44,989 nucleotides of DNA from Candidatus Poseidoniales archaeon (GTDB taxonomy: Archaea; Thermoplasmatota; Poseidoniia; Poseidoniales; Thalassarchaeaceae), in NCBI GenBank assembly GCA_012959435.1, contig DUDF01000202.1, positions 1-44,989 on the forward strand. Direction: 5' to 3'. The notes under the pieces were generated by a model. That model was not told the DNA's origin. It was given only the letters and a program-made list of their open reading frames with translations, and did no database searches. The first letter of the stretch is position 1; the number at the start of each line of letters is the position of its first letter. Shown here in pieces: positions 35,101 through 43,675 of this stretch. The translations under genes were made by a program, and so were the position numbers.

Positions 35101-36248
35101 GCAGTAATCGCAATCACATTGTCAACAGAATTAATCAAAGTTTGTTGTGGGGTCGTGGCCATTGTGTTAGAATTAATTCCAAGTTGGCCGTGAAGATTGT
35201 CACCCCAACACATCATAGTACCATTAGAAATCATTGCACATGTGTGTTTATCACCAGTGATAATTCCTGAAATATAAGAACTACTTGAATTAGAAATCAA
35301 GTTAATTGATATTGAAGTTGGGCGGCTAGTCTGAGTACCATCACCAAGTTGACCGCGGTCATTCCAGCCCCAGCAACCTAAAGAATCATTTGTAAATAAT
35401 ACGCAAGTATGATGTAACCCTGTAGAAATTGCGAGAGGTACCCCGGTTGTTGAAACAACAGGTGAGTTTGTGCTGGTGAATGTTCCATCACCAAGTTGAC
35501 CATGATTATTGTACCCCCAGCACATAATTTTTTGATTTGAGGTTATCACACAGGTATGCGACTCACCTGTAGAAATTGCAACTGCGTCGATATTGGTTCC
35601 TAGATTCACATTAACTGGAGATGAGCTACTATTTGTCGTCCCATCACCAAGTTGGCCGTGATTATTGTATCCCCAGCACATGACTGATGCGATATCAGTT
35701 ATCGCACACGTGTGAGTATCTCCCGCAGCAATTTCTATTGCCACACGACCTGCACCTAAATCAACAAGTGTTGGAGGAGATGAAACGGTGGAGCCAATTC
35801 CAAGTTGGCCATAACTATTAGCGCCCCAGCAACTTAGATTTCCATTGTTCATTACTGCACAAGAATGATACGAACCAACAGAAGAACTGACAGCATAGAT
35901 TGCGCCTAGATTACTTGATGTTACGAGACTTGAAAAATCCACTTCGACCGGCGTTAATTCAAATCCCTGAGCGGTAATATTTCCTAATTGCCCTTCACCA
36001 TTTAAACCCCAACATAGCATACTACTGCTCTCTGTAATGACGCAATTATGCCCCCCGCCAGATGTAACTGTTGATGATGAAAATATTGAACCTGTTTGAA
36101 AACCTGGGTGAATTATTGAACCTGAATAATTTTTATCATCTAAAGCCAATGGTTTGTTAAAGTCACCCACCATTGAAATTGATGGCACCAACAATAATGA
36201 CAGTACGGTAATTAATACCAATAGATGACGATGGTTGATTAAGCGCAT
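32145..36248 (-). CDS. Giant surface protein: RCC1 propeller, Cys-rich repeats, TSP3 stalk, one span, coiled-coil/HhH tail
   Basis: A signal peptide (LLVLITVLSLLLVPSIS) leads to seven RCC1-like repeats with the pattern HTCAI...MCWGYNNHGQLGDGT, enough for a complete seven-bladed propeller. Cys-rich PGYYVDxxGATSQTPC units like the ephrin-receptor/GCC2-GCC3 type follow. TSP3 Ca2+ repeats and a single span (CFIIPILLIILLLVVLTLLA) come next. The cytoplasmic tail has a coiled coil (IAEMDAKMVEMDAKMAEL) and a helix-hairpin-helix domain (LEQISGIGPFIVEKLNALGI, PGRVKRDDWVGQA). This HhH form usually binds DNA or mediates assembly. ATG 36248 gives a normal signal peptide. An ATG at 36317 overlaps the MscS stop as ATGA but would give a 30-residue n-region. 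Confidence 0.86.
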   Translation of the reverse strand: MRLINHRHLLVLITVLSLLLVPSISMVGDFNKPLALDDKNYSGSIIHPGFQTGSIFSSSTVTSGGGHNCVITESSSMLCWGLNGEGQLGNITAQGFELTPVEVDFSSLVTSSNLGAIYAVSSSVGSYHSCAVMNNGNLSCWGANSYGQLGIGSTVSSPPTLVDLGAGRVAIEIAAGDTHTCAITDIASVMCWGYNNHGQLGDGTTNSSSSPVNVNLGTNIDAVAISTGESHTCVITSNQKIMCWGYNNHGQLGDGTFTSTNSPVVSTTGVPLAISTGLHHTCVLFTNDSLGCWGWNDRGQLGDGTQTSRPTSISINLISNSSSSYISGIITGDKHTCAMISNGTMMCWGDNLHGQLGINSNTMATTPQQTLINSVDNVIAITAGGSHTCAAIDNGALRCWGDNSVGQLGDGTNITKRIPTPTLLLGETITLSDRDIDEDSILNIFDTHILNDEDGDGVPTPSDAFPNNPVRSVSCDAGQYGRYSCEPSPAGFFAPLAGAILSTPCYTGTYQNASNQTSCIDSDPGYYVGTIGAISQIQCVIGTYQPLSGQQQCDDASPGHYVDSVESTNQTECGVGEYQPFSAQSSCIGATPGYYVDSNASSSQTPCLAGTYNPNSSSNSSSACLLADLGYYVSQQGRAFQTLATPGYYVDVVGATSQTPCSVGSYNPGAGSNNSSACLLADLGYYVNQQGRTSQTPASSGYYVDVVGATSQTPCLAGTYNPNSASENNSACLVADLGYYVSQQGRSSQTPASPGNYVDMVGATSQSSCLPGTFNPSTASTTANDCQNADPGNFVQNHGMSYQTTCEAGTYQPTFGQTACVETSPGHFSTGTGNSEQTPCSAGNHTTEYRASLCNLVPQGTYSPGTGTVHPIPCPSGTSTVSLGSKTVNDCIVDTDNDGVPDLVDLDDDGDGVNDELDAFPGDSTEHLDTDNDGEGNNADMDDDGDGVLDNDDLFPLDFTEQADFDGDQIGDNADTDDDGDGWADSIEFTCGSESRNITSVPIDFDSDGICDVMDTDDDGDNVPDLSDKCLGHDDRLDWDNDGIPDGCDDDLDMDGDGVNNGMDLCDYTPADQISLIDGNGCAPQEGLDDDNDGVLNSHDLCLDTPIDEQTNPTGCGASERDSDEDGWTDARESDCDSDPLDGNSTPNSSHACFIVNTDDTDKSSSIFGQMSCFIIPILLIILLLVVLTLLAGKRNKDSHKEINISINKNLIIEKSTSKPSTSDEDDWDEDDIYGGDVAITNAAETKIAEMDAKMVEMDAKMAELSEKEQQLARIAEKADTIDFATIGVAYAADSNDLEQISGIGPFIVEKLNALGIFTFKQIANMTPEIEDQVNKAIEFFPGRVKRDDWVGQAGGLFAALNDVKDE
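33828..34475 (-). repeat. Four 162-bp tandem repeats of Cys-rich units
   Basis: Copies (reading minus) are 34475-34314, 34313-34152, 34151-33990 and 33989-33828. Each encodes 54 residues built on GYYVDVVGATSQTPC and ADLGYYVSQQGR. Copies 2 and 3 are nearly identical and copy 4 is the most diverged, so the array grew by recent duplication. Confidence 0.88.
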
Positions 36249-36313
36249 ATTAACAATGCCCTTAACAAACATACATAAAATCTCTGCAAGACAGATATTA
36301 AGGGCTCTTTTTG

Positions 36314-37630
36314 TCATTCACCATCAAAAATGTCTAACGTTGATGCTAAAGAGCCTATTTCTAAGCGTATTTTGTCTTTTTCCCTCATGCTGAGGGACTT
36401 GTCAATCAATTGCTTTTCAAGCCACGCGATTTCGCCCTGTACTGTTTCTCTTTCCTCACGATGGATCTCATCCGTCCTAGACATTTGTAGCCGAGCTGCG
36501 TGTTGTCTTGCAATCTTTCGACGGGTAGTTAATTCCCGGCCCGAGCCTGCTCCTTTCTGTTGGGTTTTTAATTCAATATTAACAGGATATGGGATGATTA
36601 TTCCTTCATCTCTGAATCTATCCGCTACGTGCTGGAGCATCCAATCCCGGGCTGGCCATTGGTCAGCGTAATCTGCTATCCAAGTGTAAATACGGAAATC
36701 AATTGAGTATTCATTTAACTTAATCACCAAAACACGTGGTTTTGGTGAATCTAGAGAGTATGGACTGGTTTTTGCGATGTCAATCAATACTTGCTTAACA
36801 TGGGGTATTTCTTCATCATATGCCACGCTAATATCTACCAATAAATTGATTCTTTTTGGGATGCCATCCCCCCCACCTCTTGCCATATTACAAATAGTGC
36901 TAGAAACAAGTGTGTTGTTCGGGATGATTACTAATTCTTCAGACCAAGTTAATATTTTCGTCGAAAGAATTCCAGTTGATACTACTTTCCCTTCGATACC
37001 ATCTACTTGAATACGATCACCAACATCAAACGGTCTGTCCATTGCAAGTAAAAATGAATTCAATATGTTCCCAATTGTGTGTTGAAGTGCCAAACCAATA
37101 ATTATTGAAAATACAGCAAGAGATGCGAGAATCCCAGATATTTCTAACTGGAATTCTGTTAGGACGAGGGAAATACAATATAACCAAATTATAATTCTCC
37201 CAAAACCACTAACGAAATTATTTCTTCCTGCCACTGCAACCCCTGAATTATCAGAACTCATCCAAGTGAAAAATGGAGGGGTAATCACTTTTATTGTGCT
37301 GGTAATCATACTAGTTAGAATGACTATGTATGCAGCATTCATCGGATGTACTAGCACCACGAGGGCATCTGGTGAAACCCATGCCAAAGAAATATTAATG
37401 CTTATTACAACCGAAAACACCAGTATTCTATTTGATAACGGTATGAATAAATCGTTATCCCAACCCACATCGGTTTTCTCAACGAATTTGCCCAAGTTTT
37501 TTAGTAAAATATATTTCACGAATACAAAAAGTAGCGTACTAAAAATAACACAAACACCAATTTCACCGTAAATAGGAAGGGCGTCAAACCAATTGACTAA
37601 TGTAGAATATTCATCACTAATTTGACTCAA
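36314..37630 (-). CDS. MscS-family mechanosensitive channel
   Basis: This small-conductance tension-gated channel lets solutes out on osmotic downshock. Five or so N-terminal hydrophobic segments lead into the pore helix (GILASLAVFSIIIGLALQHTIGN). The diagnostic beta domain follows: RPFDVGDRIQVDGIEGKVVSTGILSTKI and VIIPNNTLVSSTICN. A mixed alpha/beta domain comes next, and then a charged coiled-coil extension of about 80 residues not found in short MscS proteins. The TTG at 37630 is preceded by AAGGTGGTATGA, the local ribosome site and spacing. The gene lies 68 bases behind flaJ and its stop is close to the next surface gene, so it may belong to the archaellum transcript. Confidence 0.93.
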   Translation of the reverse strand: MSQISDEYSTLVNWFDALPIYGEIGVCVIFSTLLFVFVKYILLKNLGKFVEKTDVGWDNDLFIPLSNRILVFSVVISINISLAWVSPDALVVLVHPMNAAYIVILTSMITSTIKVITPPFFTWMSSDNSGVAVAGRNNFVSGFGRIIIWLYCISLVLTEFQLEISGILASLAVFSIIIGLALQHTIGNILNSFLLAMDRPFDVGDRIQVDGIEGKVVSTGILSTKILTWSEELVIIPNNTLVSSTICNMARGGGDGIPKRINLLVDISVAYDEEIPHVKQVLIDIAKTSPYSLDSPKPRVLVIKLNEYSIDFRIYTWIADYADQWPARDWMLQHVADRFRDEGIIIPYPVNIELKTQQKGAGSGRELTTRRKIARQHAARLQMSRTDEIHREERETVQGEIAWLEKQLIDKSLSMREKDKIRLEIGSLASTLDIFDGE

Positions 37631-37698
37631 TCATACCACCTTCATAAGACTTGAATAATATTCGGGCGCGGCCATCCCTTGAAATGGGTTTTGCTTTT

Positions 37699-39492
37699 TT
37701 ATCCTGATGTAAAGAAAGTTCCTAAAGTTGAATCTAACAGAAAAACCGTTGCATAACTTGTTATTGCTGCTATCCACATCATGGAAGAAATTTGTCCTAA
37801 CGTAATAGCCATTCCACCACCTCTCAACCTAGCGCCGATCGATGATAATACCATGACCATCAAAATAATCAATATTGAAGTGATAAATTTGAAAATTTCT
37901 ATATTTTCAAGTATTCCCCCTGGGTTTTCCAACACAGGTATCCCCAAACCACCAGCGTTGCTAGTTATCTCACCTACGTCCATGTTTTCCATTCCTTGGG
38001 CAACTCCCGCAACGTTTGTACCCAATTGGAAAACTACTGCAATAGCTATGTTAAAAGATACTATTGTAGATACTAACAAACCATACGAAATACCTCGCAT
38101 CGTACCCGCTGTAAGCGATCTACGTCGGCGCAAAGAAAGAAGATTAGTTGTGTTCTGGCTAACTAAATCTGCAACTGCAGCAGGTTCTCCACTAGATTGG
38201 GAACCCTCTAGATAAATTCGATTAAAGCGAGATACCATCGATGAGTTCACCTCTGCTGAAAACCAATCCCAACTCCGTTCAGAATCAACCCTTAGCATTA
38301 ATCTGCTTTCTAAACTAGCAATTGATTTGTTTAACAGACCAAAATCAATTCCACGAAGGGCTTTGATAGTTGCTGATGGTTCTGATGCACGCGCTTGTGC
38401 TGTGCCACCCAATGCACGGATAAATCCGGGGTATGATTCATCCCTTCTAACAATGCCTTTTTCTTCACGAGATGCCGCAATCCCGGGTATTAAAAATGGG
38501 GTGAATAAAAGTGCCACCAATGGTAAACCAAATTTATCCCAAGAAGAAAAGAGTGTGTCTGCATACATGAAAAAAATAGCAATTGTGCAGACAAATATGG
38601 GTAAAAATAACCCAATGGATGCAATCCATGTTTGTTTGATTCTTGTTCGATAATTAGTATCAAATTCATGATTACTAAAAATCGGATCGTCCGGTACAAG
38701 TGCTCGGAAAGCCATCAACATTACAGTTTGCATTGCCATGAATCCTATAGCAGACAGTAACACCCAGCGTATGCGAACCATCATGCCAAACGAAGTAGAT
38801 CCTCCGGTATCTGTAATAAACAAAACTAGATGTATGCCGGAAACAACCAATGCAAAGATTCCTGTTGTTGTTAATGATATGTAAATTTCTTGCAACATGT
38901 CGATTGATTCCAACCGGGTATCATACAAGGTATCGAATGACTTTGCAAATGTTTTTTGTTCCGATTTCATGAAGGACTCGATGGGTTGACCTGCTTCAAC
39001 AGAAAACGCCATTCTATCTAAAAAATCGCCCCAGATTGGCGATGGGCTTTGGCGCCCAACAATCCGCGATGCTTCTGGTAAACTCGTATGCCATTTTTCA
39101 ACTAGAGTTTCGATTGATTTTACTTCCTTCGCCAATGCACCATAATCTGACATTTGTCTCAAAACATCAAACATGGATTGAGCACTTACTTCACCTAAAC
39201 TAAGAATACCCATTCGTGTAATGAACATGTGCATTTCTTTCTCAATAGCGGTAGCTTCTCTCGTTGTCTGAATAAGAGGCCAGCAAAGTGCTAAAATTGC
39301 TGATAATAAGGGGAAAAAAATCAGCAAAATAATTCCTGATGCGCCTATGAACAATGAATTTAGTGAGAAATATAATACTACAGACAACAACAATCCAATA
39401 ATTAGTGATGGAAAAACAAATCGTATTATGTATTCGCCAAGAGATATTTCCATTCTACGAATTGCAATTTGATAAAGTGGTAACCTTTCCAT
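37699..39492 (-). CDS. flaJ: Archaellum membrane platform protein ArlJ/FlaJ
   Basis: This polytopic T2SSF-family protein is the membrane base of the archaellum on which ArlI acts. It has an N-terminal pair of spans (IIRFVFPSLIIGLLLSVVLY and GIILLIFFPLLSAILALCWP) and a long cytoplasmic domain typical of T2SSF. Central spans and a second cytoplasmic domain follow (FGLLNKSIASLESRLMLRVD, FNRIYLEGSQSSGEPAAVAD), then three C-terminal spans. Length (597) fits the family. The start ATG is preceded by TGAGGTGGTAAGTA, whose TGA is the stop of flaI, so the two are tightly coupled. Topology was read from hydrophobicity only. Confidence 0.92.
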   Translation of the reverse strand: MERLPLYQIAIRRMEISLGEYIIRFVFPSLIIGLLLSVVLYFSLNSLFIGASGIILLIFFPLLSAILALCWPLIQTTREATAIEKEMHMFITRMGILSLGEVSAQSMFDVLRQMSDYGALAKEVKSIETLVEKWHTSLPEASRIVGRQSPSPIWGDFLDRMAFSVEAGQPIESFMKSEQKTFAKSFDTLYDTRLESIDMLQEIYISLTTTGIFALVVSGIHLVLFITDTGGSTSFGMMVRIRWVLLSAIGFMAMQTVMLMAFRALVPDDPIFSNHEFDTNYRTRIKQTWIASIGLFLPIFVCTIAIFFMYADTLFSSWDKFGLPLVALLFTPFLIPGIAASREEKGIVRRDESYPGFIRALGGTAQARASEPSATIKALRGIDFGLLNKSIASLESRLMLRVDSERSWDWFSAEVNSSMVSRFNRIYLEGSQSSGEPAAVADLVSQNTTNLLSLRRRRSLTAGTMRGISYGLLVSTIVSFNIAIAVVFQLGTNVAGVAQGMENMDVGEITSNAGGLGIPVLENPGGILENIEIFKFITSILIILMVMVLSSIGARLRGGGMAITLGQISSMMWIAAITSYATVFLLDSTLGTFFTSG

Positions 39493-39503
39493 TACTTACC
39501 ACC

Positions 39504-41222
39504 TCAATCAGTATTTATAGGGACCCAAACGTCAATTGCATCCGAAAAAGCCTGCCAATCTTGTTGATAATATACATCTATCAAATCGAATACATCATCA
39601 TAATGAGTTAGCCCTCTATCAACCATTCTTTTCAGCGCTTCTGTGCGCCGAGCCATTTCATCATAAATGTCTCGTTTATTCTCAAATCCCATCAAAGCAG
39701 CCATTTTATTCTCCATCAAATGAGATTGAAACATTCCTCTAAAGTAATGTTTATCTCGGACGGGATCCCAATCAAACATGCCTCTTGTTAATACCCCATC
39801 CGCTTCTTTGTTGTACCCAATTACCTCATCAATACCAGTTACTCTACGGGCAATTCCCCCACCAGGTGCTTCTACAACTTCTTGAAAAATTGCAAAGTTT
39901 AAGTTGTCGAAAAATCGCATAGGTACATTGATTGGATCGCCAGTAAAGCGCTGAATCATTTTTACGATTGAAGAAGCGTGAAAAGTTGCTATCACAGGAT
40001 GACCAGTTTGCATCGCTTGGAACGCAGTAGCGCCTTCTGCACCACGAATCTCACCGATGATGATATATCTTGGACGGCTTCTTAATGCAGCTTTCAAAAG
40101 GTCAAACATCTCAACTCGGGAGTCTTCGTTTTTTGAACTACGAGTCACCAAACGCTGCCATAGTCGATGGCGAACTTTCACCTCGGGCGTGTCTTCAGCA
40201 GAGTAAATCTTTACATTATGGTCTATGAAAGGAAGTATGGCATTCAGCGTTGTTGTCTTACCAGATGCAGTTTCACCCGATACCATTAATGACATTCCGT
40301 TCTCTAATCCTAACCAAATATAAGCTGCAACTTGGGGAGATAAAGTGCCCCACTGAATCAATTGAGTAATCGATATTGTTTCCTCTGCGAACTTACGAAT
40401 TGTGAAAGAAGACCCTAACGTAGAGACGTCATCAGAATAAATGATGTTAATTCTGCTTCCATCTAATAGGGCGCCATCAATGATTGGTTTACTATCTGAA
40501 ACAGGGCGACCAATACGTTCAGACATAGCGCGGAGATAACGCTCAAGCATGTCTCTATCTCGAAATCTGATGTTTGATGTTACCATACCGAATACTTTGT
40601 GATCCATACTGATGTATCGTAATCCAACTGCGTGAATATCTTCTAACATCTCATCAGAAAGTAATACTTCCAGCGGACCCGACCGTACCAAATCGCGTAT
40701 GATTGTATATTGTAAGCGTTCTAATTGATCCGTAGTCACATTAATTGGTGGGTCACTAAAATTGAAAAATTTACGAACAAATGGCGTTGTATCGCTTACT
40801 GGTTGTGGTTTGGCGATGATTTTTACATTCTTAGATATCATGCTATCAAGCATTGATTCAAATTCGGAATCGTTTGAAAAGGAGGGGGTATTAGGGGCCT
40901 CTTTCAGAAGTCTTTCAACTAATTCTTGTTTAATTGTTTCTTCATCTTCTGTCAAATATGGTTCTATTCCAAACCAAAGTGTAGAGCCCCCTCCTTCTTC
41001 ACCACTGGGTGGGCGGTACACATGAGCAAAAAGTGGGCCTCGCAGATGATAAATCAAGTTCATCGGTTTTAATTTAGAGGCGGCTCGGTTCAATGGGCCG
41101 TAATATATCGGACGTGAACCGTGTTTTGTTTCGAATGCTTCGACCCATTCCTTGACATGGGTGTATTTATCCATGATACCTTCTAAATCGCCGCGGGCAA
41201 ACTCTAATTCTTCCACAACCAT
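39504..41222 (-). CDS. flaI: Archaellum motor ATPase ArlI/FlaI
   Basis: This secretion-superfamily ATPase assembles and turns the archaellum. The N-terminal domain includes YGPLNRAASKLKPMNLIYHL. The core has Walker A GETASGKTTT (about residues 316-325), the Asp-box region HNVKIYSAEDTPEVKVRH, Walker B RYIIIGEIRGAEG, and the His-box VIATFHASSIVKM. All catalytic motifs look intact. ATG 41222 is preferred; a TTG at 41231 would lie two bases after the flaH stop. flaH ends at 41233, and flaJ begins 11 bases after this stop. Confidence 0.96.
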   Translation of the reverse strand: MVVEELEFARGDLEGIMDKYTHVKEWVEAFETKHGSRPIYYGPLNRAASKLKPMNLIYHLRGPLFAHVYRPPSGEEGGGSTLWFGIEPYLTEDEETIKQELVERLLKEAPNTPSFSNDSEFESMLDSMISKNVKIIAKPQPVSDTTPFVRKFFNFSDPPINVTTDQLERLQYTIIRDLVRSGPLEVLLSDEMLEDIHAVGLRYISMDHKVFGMVTSNIRFRDRDMLERYLRAMSERIGRPVSDSKPIIDGALLDGSRINIIYSDDVSTLGSSFTIRKFAEETISITQLIQWGTLSPQVAAYIWLGLENGMSLMVSGETASGKTTTLNAILPFIDHNVKIYSAEDTPEVKVRHRLWQRLVTRSSKNEDSRVEMFDLLKAALRSRPRYIIIGEIRGAEGATAFQAMQTGHPVIATFHASSIVKMIQRFTGDPINVPMRFFDNLNFAIFQEVVEAPGGGIARRVTGIDEVIGYNKEADGVLTRGMFDWDPVRDKHYFRGMFQSHLMENKMAALMGFENKRDIYDEMARRTEALKRMVDRGLTHYDDVFDLIDVYYQQDWQAFSDAIDVWVPINTD

Positions 41223-41232
41223 ATCTACCAAC

Positions 41233-41931
41233 TCAACTTACCGCGGTAATATCTACGATGAATCCCATGGACGGCTCAACGCGCCACCCTATTCGTGGTT
41301 GAACGGGCCCCTGAGCACGCAAAAAACGGGTAACTGCAAGGACACGGTTCAGAGAACCGCCTATTTCCGATGTACGCATTTCCAACACTACCTCAGCAGA
41401 AGCTGAAAGCACCCTTACCATTTCAGGCGGTAATTCATCTGGGTCTAATAACAGCATTAACGAACGGCCCTCAGAACAAAATTTACGAAAATAACTAAGT
41501 AATTTATCAGGTGAATCATCATAATGTTGCAAAATTGATGAGGCTCGATCTATGATCGATATGTCTGCATTTTGTAATGCCTTTGATTCTAAAACATCAT
41601 TTATTTGAACGACTTCACCAACTTCATCAGATATGACTCCAAAACGAGAAAGTAATGTGAAATCACCTACTTCTGCAGCAGCATTCAATGAATAACCCAA
41701 ACTATCCACTTGCTCTAACCACCCACGAGTGGTTAGTTCAGTAGTAACTAATGAAAGGCGCACATTGTTAGCAATTAAACCATAAGCAAAGCGCTGAGAA
41801 ATGAGGCTTTTTCCCGCCCCATTCTTTCCGAATATAATGTATAATGATCTGCGTGGAAGGAGTCGCCCCAAACTATCAGAAAGGCTATCGGTCTCTAACT
41901 CAAATGCAAATCCCTTATCATCATCAGACAA
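41233..41931 (-). CDS. flaH: Archaellum RecA-like protein ArlH/FlaH
   Basis: ArlH is a KaiC/RecA-fold nucleotide-binding protein that sits in the ring at the motor base and regulates ArlI. Walker A is FGKNGAGKSLISQRFAYGL, followed by the strand LVTTELTTRGWLEQVDSLGY. The Walker B region is ADISIIDRASSIL, with Asp present. Length (232) matches the family. The start is TTG at 41931, with GAGGTGAT five bases upstream, and it overlaps the flaG stop by eight bases. It lies in the conserved order F-G-H-I-J. Confidence 0.9.
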   Translation of the reverse strand: MSDDDKGFAFELETDSLSDSLGRLLPRRSLYIIFGKNGAGKSLISQRFAYGLIANNVRLSLVTTELTTRGWLEQVDSLGYSLNAAAEVGDFTLLSRFGVISDEVGEVVQINDVLESKALQNADISIIDRASSILQHYDDSPDKLLSYFRKFCSEGRSLMLLLDPDELPPEMVRVLSASAEVVLEMRTSEIGGSLNRVLAVTRFLRAQGPVQPRIGWRVEPSMGFIVDITAVS

Positions 41932-42406
41932 GTCGAATCACCTCAGTGAAAGAATACTGACCGCGAATTCCTTTGAACAGTTCGCTACGAACAATTATAG
42001 TAACAAATATTTCTTGGCCGCTAGTCATGGCTATTCCCGCTGGACATACATGTAATTCAGCAACTTCGCCGGCACTCCATGTTGTTTGATTACTCAGTAA
42101 TTGAGATTGATTTACACTAGCAGCAGAACCATTCACAATAACCCCAACATAATCTATATCTAAATTTATTTTTCCTGTATTTTGAATGTGTAAAGTAAGA
42201 TTACAAGATGTTTGATTCCAACTTATATTTATTGGATCGCTAGTTAATGCCCCTCTTGTTTTCGAATCTGCCTCAACTTCAATTTGAGTAATGTTAACTG
42301 AATTAGCCAATCCACCCCAAGAAGAAATGAGTAAACTAGCAACTATACCAGCAGTTAGTAGCCCAGTAATGAGCATAATTAATTCACTAGTCCCGCCATC
42401 AGCCAT
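41924..42406 (-). CDS. flaG: Archaellum stator protein ArlG/FlaG
   Basis: The N-terminal hydrophobic helix with a small polar start (MADGGTSELIMLITGLLTAG) is the FlaG signature. An outward-facing beta-sandwich with Asn-rich strands follows (LTLHIQNTGKINLDIDYVGV). In Sulfolobus, ArlG with ArlF forms the stator that binds the S-layer. Length (160) is normal. The ATG is preceded by TGAGGTGGTCAA, where the TGA is the stop of flaF. The gene order supports the call more than the sequence, which is short and poorly conserved. Confidence 0.85.
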   Translation of the reverse strand: MADGGTSELIMLITGLLTAGIVASLLISSWGGLANSVNITQIEVEADSKTRGALTSDPINISWNQTSCNLTLHIQNTGKINLDIDYVGVIVNGSAASVNQSQLLSNQTTWSAGEVAELHVCPAGIAMTSGQEIFVTIIVRSELFKGIRGQYSFTEVIRLV

Positions 42407-42415
42407 TTGACCACC

Positions 42416-42814
42416 TCAAGAAAAAGCAACCCCCGATTGGGCGCCCATACTAGCTACAAAAATACGAGATGGCGAGATGGCCCCGTGCGTAATCTGTAAA
42501 TGAATAGTCTCCCCTGGAAATAAAACCGTAGTTATGCTATGATAATCGCTTAATCGAAGAGGAGTGCCCCCATCTACACTGAACCAAGCCTGTTCAAATG
42601 AAATGGTTTCGACTCCGACATTTGTAACATTAAGGTGAATCAAACCACCCCCTGAAGAGGCATTCAACAGTCGAAAATCTGGTTCTCTCGGAATTTCTTC
42701 TAGTACATCAGAGGCAGTTCTTGCACTATCACTTAATGACAAAGATGCTAGAGCAAATATTCCAAGTAGAGTGGTGCCCACTATCAACGCAGCAATACTA
42801 ACAGAACCACCCAC
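42416..42814 (-). CDS. flaF: Archaellum stator protein ArlF/FlaF
   Basis: The N-terminal segment MGGSVSIAALIVGTTLLGIF is the single membrane anchor expected of FlaF. It is followed by an extracellular beta domain (GLIHLNVTNVGVETISFEQAWF) that contacts the S-layer in the stator model. Length (132) is typical. The start is GTG at 42814 with GGGGGGAT five bases upstream. It is nine bases before flaG, and its place between the ArlCDE-like gene and flaG fits the euryarchaeal order. Confidence 0.85.
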   Translation of the reverse strand: MGGSVSIAALIVGTTLLGIFALASLSLSDSARTASDVLEEIPREPDFRLLNASSGGGLIHLNVTNVGVETISFEQAWFSVDGGTPLRLSDYHSITTVLFPGETIHLQITHGAISPSRIFVASMGAQSGVAFS

Positions 42815-42826
42815 ATCTCATCCCCC

Positions 42827-43651
42827 CTAAATTGAGTTTTGTGAATCGCGCCAGGCTTCAACCATAGCACTAAACATCAATAATGTTCGGTGGGGGAGGT
42901 GTTCTAGCCCGTTGTTATTCACTTCGGGATTGGCTAAAGAAATCAATGCCATCAACTCAACCCCCTCGTCTTTCGTAATCATGCTGCTGCCTACGGCTTT
43001 TTCTACAAACAAAGTTGCTGAAGGCGCAGATAAATTATCTAACAATAACGCTGTAATTTCACTCATAGTCACCATAGATTCTGTAGGGTTATGGTCTATT
43101 CGTTTATTCAAAAATGGATTGATATCCGCTACACTTCCCTCGTACAAATCTAATAGATTCAAATCATTAGTGGTGGCTGGTTCAGGAATTGTGCCCTCCG
43201 TTTGCTCATCGTTTTGGACCCCATTGCTTGATGATTCATCTAAAGCGTCGTTGTCATCTGATTTTACAATTAAATCATCCGTTGGGAGAATTTGTCCTGC
43301 ATTATTGGACGGATCGTATTGAGTAAAACGGGCTTCTATGATACCCATGGTTGCTTCGATTCGGTCAAATCCCTCGGCAATCTGTTTCTCGATTACTTTG
43401 TTATCAACCGATGCTATCGGAGCGGGTTCTTGTTTAACCTCAGGAGCTACAATCCCGGTGGCCCCAACTCTAACCCTACTAGGAGAGGGTGCTAAGGTCC
43501 ATGCGTCCTCTTCGATTGGTTTGGTTTCATCTGGAACTAATGCATCTTCAATAGATTGATTCACTAAGTACTCCAGACGTTGTGTTGACTCTGCTGTAGG
43601 GTTATCTGATTCGGAATCTGAATCTGAATCTTTTTTACCCCATAGTCTCAA
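42827..43651 (-). CDS. ArlC/D/E-like archaellum switch-complex protein
   Basis: In euryarchaea the cytoplasmic ArlC, ArlD and ArlE proteins form the ring that links the motor to the chemotaxis adaptor CheF. Only one such gene is present here. The N-terminus is basic then acidic and disordered (MRLWGKKDSDSDSESDNP). A helix at about residues 88-110 (KQIAEGFDRIEATMGIIEAR) could be a coiled coil. The last 100 residues show a helical domain (ITALLLDNLSAPSATLFVEK, ITKDEGVELMALISL) that resembles the FlaD/E domain weakly. The call rests mostly on position between flagellin and flaF. TTG 43651 has GGAGGTG at 43657-43663, five bases upstream. Confidence 0.6.
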   Translation of the reverse strand: MRLWGKKDSDSDSESDNPTAESTQRLEYLVNQSIEDALVPDETKPIEEDAWTLAPSPSRVRVGATGIVAPEVKQEPAPIASVDNKVIEKQIAEGFDRIEATMGIIEARFTQYDPSNNAGQILPTDDLIVKSDDNDALDESSSNGVQNDEQTEGTIPEPATTNDLNLLDLYEGSVADINPFLNKRIDHNPTESMVTMSEITALLLDNLSAPSATLFVEKAVGSSMITKDEGVELMALISLANPEVNNNGLEHLPHRTLLMFSAMVEAWRDSQNSI

Positions 43652-43656
43652 CTGAA

Positions 43657-43663
43657 CACCTCC
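43657..43663 (-). promoter_or_regulatory. Ribosome binding site GGAGGTG before a TTG start
   Basis: On the minus strand GGAGGTG is followed by TTCAG and TTG. It is the clearest example of the pattern shared by MscS, flaF, flaH and the short ORF at 864, and it fixes the start of the ArlCDE-like gene. Confidence 0.75.
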
Positions 43664-43675
43664 GCTTGACGCCGT

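Noticed and set aside
37640-37695. Run of T near 37690 as terminator of the archaellum operon
   Set aside because: The T-run is on the plus strand, while the genes are on the minus strand, where it reads as A.
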